A stretch of DNA of 10,920 bases from Candidatus Bathycorpusculum fermentans. GTDB taxonomy: Archaea > Thermoproteota > Bathyarchaeia > Bathyarchaeales > Bathycorpusculaceae. Both the position numbers and the translations under genes were made by a program. How positions within the stretch are numbered: the first letter of the stretch is position 1; each line of letters opens with the position of its first letter. The stretch covers positions 1 to 10,920 of the forward strand of contig WRGM01000126.1 of NCBI GenBank assembly GCA_009787175.1, written 5' to 3'. The notes below the pieces were generated by a model that had not been told where the DNA came from, ran no database searches, and was given only the letters and a program-made list of their open reading frames with translations. This document shows positions 6,591 to 10,920 of this stretch, in pieces.

Positions 6591-7883
6591 ATGCCTATAA
6601 TAGCAACTGACGTAAAGAAAAAGACTATTGGTATAGTTACAATAATTATAATTTTTACTATACTCGGCTCTTTATTAGTCTTCAGACAGCCGCAAAACTC
6701 TAACTTTACTGCATATGAAAGGCAGCTTTATAAAATTTTTGAAGATGCAAAAATCCAATTTGAGCGTATTCGCGATGTTATCTTACCTCAAAACATTACA
6801 ATTTCTGTCTATACAAAACAGCAGGCAATAGATAGATGGGGCAAAGAGCAATCCAATTTGAGTAATGATACGTACCTCTTAAGGCAGGAAAATATTTACA
6901 AAAGCCTGTTTTTGCTAGGTGAAAATGAAAGTCTAAGTGATACAGCAGTAGATTGGATAGCGGACTGGACTGCAGTATCCGTTGGTAATGATATCTATGT
7001 AATTTATGAAAATTTTTGGCCATGGGATATGCCTAATGCTGAAGCTACATTAATACATGAACTCACTCATGTCTGGCAAAATACTCTTCCAACACCAACT
7101 AGCTATGACGCTGACAAAGCACAGAACGCCCTTATAGAAGGTGATGCTTCCTACATGGCTGACTACTATAAAGCACAATATAACCATAACAACAATGGTA
7201 GCAGCAATAATTCAAATTCTGAAAACAATATCTATTATCCTCCATTTATTACTAATTTATCTGCTCTATTATATACCTCACAGTTGGGCTCTTGTTATCC
7301 AAATGTTCCTGATGCCGTTACTAGCTTGAATTGGTTTCCATATATACAGGGTAAAATTTTTGTATCTGCCATAATTGACAACTATGGTGGTAGTTGGGAT
7401 GGATTAAATCAATGTTATATGCCATCATATATGCCAAGTTCAACAGCGCAAATTCTTCATCCACATAAATATTTCATAGGTGAAACACCTAAGAATCCTT
7501 TAGCGTCACAACTTAATGATGATAGTTGGACAATAATACCTTGTCGCTATGGTTGTGCCTCGGATACTTATGGTGAATATTTCATATATGTTATGTTAAA
7601 TCATTGGCTTAACGATGTTAATCAGGCACAGAAAATTGCCGCAGGCTGGAACGGAGATACCTTAACATATTATGAAAAGGGCAATGAGTTCCTATTTACG
7701 TGGAGCATTAATTGGGATAGTACTCAAACTGCATCAGCGTTTAGTCAAGCATTCAATAATATGATAAATCTCACGCAAGCGACCCCTCAAAGTCAATGTA
7801 ACACAAGCAATCGACACATAACTTTAATCTGGGATTCAAACACCACGACAACACTAATCACCTGTTGCTCAACTACTAAATAA
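6591..7883 (+). CDS. Membrane-anchored zinc metallopeptidase-like protein (HELTH motif)
   Basis: Predicted 430 residues. A single hydrophobic segment at about 12-31 behind KKK would place the rest outside the cell. The helix LIHELTHVWQ contains an HExxH zinc site (H156, E157, H160). LIEGDASYMADYY follows, with E183 as a likely third zinc ligand, the usual layout of gluzincin-type peptidases. No close family can be named; the HELTHVWQ form recalls DUF4157-like and related secreted peptidases. The C-terminal half has paired cysteines (SCYPN, NQCYM, PCRYGCASD, QSQCN, TCCST) and many N-glycosylation sequons, fitting an exported disulfide-bonded protein. No Shine-Dalgarno site precedes ATG 6591, so it may be leaderless. 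It lies 75 bases after the hub-like gene and just outside the right tRNA repeat. Target unknown. Confidence 0.75.
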   Translation: MPIIATDVKKKTIGIVTIIIIFTILGSLLVFRQPQNSNFTAYERQLYKIFEDAKIQFERIRDVILPQNITISVYTKQQAIDRWGKEQSNLSNDTYLLRQENIYKSLFLLGENESLSDTAVDWIADWTAVSVGNDIYVIYENFWPWDMPNAEATLIHELTHVWQNTLPTPTSYDADKAQNALIEGDASYMADYYKAQYNHNNNGSSNNSNSENNIYYPPFITNLSALLYTSQLGSCYPNVPDAVTSLNWFPYIQGKIFVSAIIDNYGGSWDGLNQCYMPSYMPSSTAQILHPHKYFIGETPKNPLASQLNDDSWTIIPCRYGCASDTYGEYFIYVMLNHWLNDVNQAQKIAAGWNGDTLTYYEKGNEFLFTWSINWDSTQTASAFSQAFNNMINLTQATPQSQCNTSNRHITLIWDSNTTTTLITCCSTTK

Positions 7884-7912
7884 CCAACTATAATAACTCC
7901 AATTAACTAACC

Positions 7913-7921
7913 AAAAAAAAA
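7913..7921 (-). terminator. T9 terminator of the polyferredoxin gene
   Basis: Nine A on the + strand read as T9 on the - strand, about 65 bases past the stop of the 7985-9706 gene, within the short convergent gap. Confidence 0.35.
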
Positions 7922-7984
7922 TTGAGCTTATGTTAGCGAATCTCTTTATACTGTTGTATATTCTTGTTTGTTATGTTGTATTGT

Positions 7985-9706
7985 CTACTCCTTTTGAGAA
8001 CGGCATATTGTTTTTCCAGCAAATTTGAATTTCAATGCGTCGTCATAGGGGCACATCTCTACGCATCGTAGACAGCCAATGCATTGTGCTGTTATGATAT
8101 CCCCGCTTTTTTGTTTGTAAACCTCTTGAACTTGTGTGGGGCAGACGCGTTTGCATATGCCGCATTTGGTGCATTTTTCTTCGCTTTTCTCTATACGTAC
8201 GGCTGTAATCCATTTGAATGGTGGGAATCTGCTAAATAGTGCAAGTATGCCTCCCATTGGGCAGACTCTGCACCATACTCGTCTTATGAAGAAAGCAGCT
8301 ACTGTGACTATGCCTAGTATAATCAGGTTTACTGATGTAAGATACCATCCTAACTGGTAGAAAGTTCCTGTACTATTAAATATCCACGGCGTCTGGAGTA
8401 CCCCTGCTTGGTTTTGCATCAGCTGGCATAGCGGTTTCATGGGGCATATTGTGCAGTATGGTGCGGGATAATATGTGTAGATAAATCCGCCTGGTTCAGT
8501 TTCGGGGATGAGTTGTGTACCTGTAATGGCATATGATGCAAAAAGGGTGCTTATGATAAGTATAAGGGCTAATACTACGTAACTTAGCTGATGTAAATGT
8601 TTATTGAACCTGTCTGGGAGAGTAACATGTTTAATCTTTAATCGTTTTCTAAGATATGTTAGGACGTCAAGGTATAGACCAAATGGGCATACCCAGCCGC
8701 ACCAGAATCTGCCAAGTAAGAGAGCTGATATAATCAGTGTACCCATAACTATAGCTAAGCGTTCTACACCTGTTGTATTGTACTCCGTACCCCAACCGCG
8801 GCTAGTAGTTAGGAACGGGTAAATATACACCTGTAAATCCCAGATTGCACAGTTTACCGTTCGTCCGCATGGATAATAGCAGGCAAGGAAGGGTGCTGGG
8901 AAGCCCTCAGGCATGGCAACGCCAAAAACGTTTGTTCCTACTAAGAAATCATGTACAGCAATTTGTCTTACGGGGCGAGGGAAATTTTGATGGTCAACAA
9001 ACATGCCTGTGAAGATTAGAAATACAAGAATAATTTGGATGCAAATTCTAAGTGAGCTGATTCTACGGTTCTTTTTCTTAAAACCAGTCATCGCCACTAT
9101 CATTCCTATGCATATTAACGCTATAGCTGTAACTGCAAGAGCATCATTTGCTTTAAATGGACTTACAAAATCTCCTGCTTCAACTACCGTACCTGAGGGG
9201 TCAGTTACTACTGCATATAGTCTATCGCTTATATGCCCATGACTGGGTAATATATTCCAATATCCCCCCATGTCTAGCACTAGTACAGATATGAATTCTC
9301 CTGTTTCAGGATCAACAGGTACATACTGATCTATCCAGCTGTAGTCTGGTCGAATATAACAAACTCTAACACTAGCGTTTTCTTCTGAAGGATAAATATG
9401 TCCCCTTACAGTGACAGCCTGATTGATCTCTAATGATGTCTTATCTATCTCTGCAAGTAAATGAGGACCATGACAAGGAAATGGCTCCGAAAATTCCGTA
9501 TCATGTGGATTTGGAATATGTGCAGACTGCAACTTTTCAATATCCACTGCGGGATTATATAATATTTGTTGAAGTAGTACTTCATCGAGTGCATTTTGGT
9601 TCGTATTTGGAACCTCTGCAACAGTAGTAGATAAGAGTAAACTAAAAATCATGAGAGTTATTATAACTATGACAAATATAGAACCGTATTTGGTTAGTTT
9701 ACGCAT
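7985..9706 (-). CDS. NapH/YccM-like membrane polyferredoxin with exported Ig-like domain
   Basis: Predicted 573 residues. Residues 10-30 are a signal peptide or membrane anchor. Residues 80-180 form an Ig-like exported domain (VTVRGHIYPSEENASVRV...). Membrane segments follow at about 188-208, 221-238, 316-334, 374-394 and 457-475. Cysteine motifs typical of NapH/YccM/NosR-type proteins are FWCGWVCPFG (C336, C340) and VWCRVCPMG (C479, C482), plus YCTICPMKPLC (418-427) and ACYYPCGRTVNC (276-286). The C-terminus is a ferredoxin pair: CTKCGICKRVCP (512-523) and CIGCLRCVEMCP (542-553), two [4Fe-4S] sites. Such proteins carry electrons across the membrane between quinols or ferredoxin and reductases or maturation factors. 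The reductase partner is not in the window. The start is firm: GGGAGGG lies four bases before the ATG, with a TATA box further out. Confidence 0.85.
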   Translation of the reverse strand: MRKLTKYGSIFVIVIITLMIFSLLLSTTVAEVPNTNQNALDEVLLQQILYNPAVDIEKLQSAHIPNPHDTEFSEPFPCHGPHLLAEIDKTSLEINQAVTVRGHIYPSEENASVRVCYIRPDYSWIDQYVPVDPETGEFISVLVLDMGGYWNILPSHGHISDRLYAVVTDPSGTVVEAGDFVSPFKANDALAVTAIALICIGMIVAMTGFKKKNRRISSLRICIQIILVFLIFTGMFVDHQNFPRPVRQIAVHDFLVGTNVFGVAMPEGFPAPFLACYYPCGRTVNCAIWDLQVYIYPFLTTSRGWGTEYNTTGVERLAIVMGTLIISALLLGRFWCGWVCPFGLYLDVLTYLRKRLKIKHVTLPDRFNKHLHQLSYVVLALILIISTLFASYAITGTQLIPETEPGGFIYTYYPAPYCTICPMKPLCQLMQNQAGVLQTPWIFNSTGTFYQLGWYLTSVNLIILGIVTVAAFFIRRVWCRVCPMGGILALFSRFPPFKWITAVRIEKSEEKCTKCGICKRVCPTQVQEVYKQKSGDIITAQCIGCLRCVEMCPYDDALKFKFAGKTICRSQKE

Positions 9707-9710
9707 AATA

Positions 9711-9717
9711 CCCTCCC
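9711..9717 (-). promoter_or_regulatory. Strong ribosome-binding site of the polyferredoxin gene
   Basis: On the - strand this reads GGGAGGG, four bases ahead of the ATG at 9706-9704. It is the clearest Shine-Dalgarno site in the window and fixes the start. Confidence 0.7.
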
Positions 9718-9744
9718 AGATTACTACTTACTACCCATTACTGC

Positions 9745-9753
9745 AATTTATAG
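9745..9753 (-). promoter_or_regulatory. TATA box of the polyferredoxin gene
   Basis: CTATAAATT on the - strand matches archaeal box A. It places the transcript start near 9722, giving a leader of about 16 bases that includes the ribosome-binding site. Confidence 0.5.
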
Positions 9754-10038
9754 ATGTATGTATTAACTTTTATCAACATCAATCCTCTAGCTATACATAG
9801 TAGCAGAAAAGAAACAACAAAATTACCCTCAACAACATCAAACAATAAATGCTCTGCTTTACATAGACTGTAACATAGTTTATTGGCCTACCAACAAATA
9901 AAACGATAAATGCACTTTTTCCAATATGCCAATAATTCATACATCTAAATATGCAATCATTAACTCAAATTTTTTCTGCATTATTCAAATTATGAACTAT
10001 ACTGTTCTTGCTAATTAACAATCTCAAATAGCTACTCT
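9754..10038. other. AT-rich intergenic region, nothing convincing seen
   Basis: The stretch between the polyferredoxin promoter and the 65-residue gene has no ORF of useful length on either strand, no tRNA and no clear repeat. It may simply hold the 3' leader and terminator of the 65-residue gene and upstream promoter elements. Confidence 0.5.
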
Positions 10039-10236
10039 CTACTTACATCTATGTTCATCTATTAAATATCCAAGAAAACCAAAAGCCACTAATGGTACAA
10101 AAAGCAACATACCCACCGGATGCGGTAAAATACTATAAAAAATATTGATAACTGCCAATACTAAACATGCTAAAAACAACACAGCGAAAACCGCGGGATG
10201 AACTACTATATCCAACACTTTCGCCCATTTACCCAT
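10039..10236 (-). CDS. 65-residue two-helix membrane protein
   Basis: Predicted 65 residues starting at ATG 10236. Two membrane helices lie at about 10-31 (VVHPAVFAVLFLACLVLAVI) and 36-58 (ILPHPVGMLLFVPLVAFGFL), and a short charged tail (DEHRCK) ends it. Clean hydrophobic pattern, prolines at turns and low-complexity-free sequence make it a likely real small protein; no family is recognised. The nearest Shine-Dalgarno-like bases are weak. It is in the same orientation as the polyferredoxin gene, 330 bases upstream of it. Confidence 0.55.
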   Translation of the reverse strand: MGKWAKVLDIVVHPAVFAVLFLACLVLAVINIFYSILPHPVGMLLFVPLVAFGFLGYLIDEHRCK

Positions 10237-10340
10237 TTAACCGTCAACTCACTAACCCTTAATATTCTTTCTAATACTAATATTAATTTCCCTCAAACAA
10301 CCCACATATTAGTCTCCAAAATTATTTCACCCTTTACAAC

Positions 10341-10619
10341 TTACCCCAATTCATTATCCAAATAAGCATTAATTAACAAACCAGGATTTTGCAACTCTGA
10401 CTCAGTTAAATAGTTCTTGGCAATACCAGCATCACTTTTTACAATATGATCCGCTGGACTGCCTTCCCAACTAGTTAGTCCCATATGATCTTTTGCCGCA
10501 TCAGCGCGTTCATAGATCAATTCTGCGGTTGTGTGACCATGAACTGTAAAATGTAGTTTGTTTTGTACCTTTGTAAAATAGAGCCAAAAACACTTTGTGT
10601 GTAGGTCTCTTGCAAAATG
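10341..10619 (-). pseudogene. rhuM: Remnant of a RhuM-family gene
   Basis: The frame open between stops on the - strand encodes 92 residues that match the conserved C-terminal half of RhuM-family (COG3943) proteins: KVQNKLHFTVHGHTTAELI, then ERADAAKDHMGLTSWEG, and IAKNYLTESELQNPGLLINA. Intact members are roughly 330-350 residues, so the N-terminal part and the last 60-80 residues are missing. The piece ends early with INAYLDNELG and TAA at 10341-10343. There is no start codon at its beginning; the frame is preceded by TAA. RhuM genes occur in bacteria and archaea, often in defence or mobile regions, and their function is poorly known. The remnant therefore points to past mobile DNA here. Confidence 0.8.
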
Positions 10620-10662
10620 TTAAGGTGTTTTTTTGATTCTACTCTTTGTTTGCGGTTTACTC

Positions 10663-10776
10663 CTACGTCATCATAATTGTAGTTTTTTTTTTGACATACC
10701 CATAGTTCTCCAACATACGTTCAATTATGATGTTAAAGATAACGGTTTTGCTTAACAAACTTGCACTATCTAACTC
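10663..10776 (-). pseudogene. Short coding-like fragment upstream of the RhuM remnant
   Basis: On the - strand a 37-codon open stretch reads ELDSASLLSKTVIFNIIIER then MLENYGYVKKK before TAG at 10663-10665. It has no start of its own apart from an internal ATG and no recognised family. It may be debris of the RhuM gene's 5' part or of another gene. The rest of 10620-10857 shows nothing more. Confidence 0.2.
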
Positions 10777-10857
10777 CTATAAATTCCTTCTATATAGTTA
10801 TCAACAAGGGTTAACCAATCATTTTGTTCTAGTAGTTAATGAATTTATATAATTGGA

Positions 10858-10882
10858 GCTGCCCTTCTTTCTGAAGGGCAGC
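10858..10882. repeat. Perfect 10-bp GC-rich hairpin
   Basis: GCTGCCCTTC (10858-10867), loop TTTCT, then GAAGGGCAGC (10873-10882), an exact inverted repeat in otherwise AT-rich DNA. No T-tract follows on either strand, so a plain terminator is doubtful; the terminal hairpin of a mobile element or an RNA structure for the next gene is possible. Confidence 0.55.
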
Positions 10883-10920
10883 GACGGTTAAAATTGCTAT
10901 CAAAAACATTATGCTGCTTA

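Noticed and set aside
8136..9627. Several 64-79-codon + strand ORFs
   Set aside because: All are shadows of the polyferredoxin gene on the - strand.
10259..10286. TTAATATT / AATATTAA inverted repeat
   Set aside because: Pure A+T arms of this length are expected by chance in such AT-rich DNA.
1..10920. CRISPR array, transposase or integrase gene
   Set aside because: No regularly spaced repeats and no recognisable transposase or tyrosine/serine recombinase sequence on either strand.

Overview
The window looks archaeal, most likely a Candidatus Bathyarchaeia-type (Thermoproteota) genome. The DNA is AT-rich. Plausible archaeal TATA boxes sit about 25 bases ahead of expected transcript starts, the tRNA has no encoded CCA, terminators look like bare T-tracts, and a large secreted PQQ-type propeller protein carries a C-terminal membrane anchor. 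The taxon is an inference from gene style; no marker gene is present.

Layout: 1-460 is non-coding and holds repeated TAGCGTA-type sites. 507-2972 encodes a secreted, membrane-anchored beta-propeller protein whose signal-peptide exon-like 5' part is cut off by an in-frame TAA. 3340-3412 is tRNA-Gln(UUG). 3430-6515 looks like a worn virus-derived (tail or baseplate) module: a strong TATA box, a chain of frame-broken small ORFs, a 48-aa and a 145-aa overlapping pair resembling a tail protein, an antisense two-helix membrane protein, and a 509-aa baseplate-hub/jelly-roll-like protein. A 13-base copy of the tRNA 3' end lies inside the last codons of that protein, so tRNA-Gln and this copy could be the two ends of an integrated element of about 3.1 kb that has no visible integrase.

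After it come a membrane-anchored zinc metallopeptidase-like protein (6591-7883, +) and, convergent to it, a NapH/YccM-like membrane polyferredoxin with an N-terminal exported Ig-like domain (7985-9706, -). The right end carries a 65-aa membrane protein (10039-10236, -), a remnant of a RhuM-family gene (10341-10619, -) and a perfect 10-bp hairpin (10858-10882).

The large genes (propeller, peptidase, polyferredoxin) are all exported or membrane-bound and could work at the cell surface, but nothing ties them into one pathway. The most notable features are the tRNA-bounded viral-like module and the several broken genes around it.
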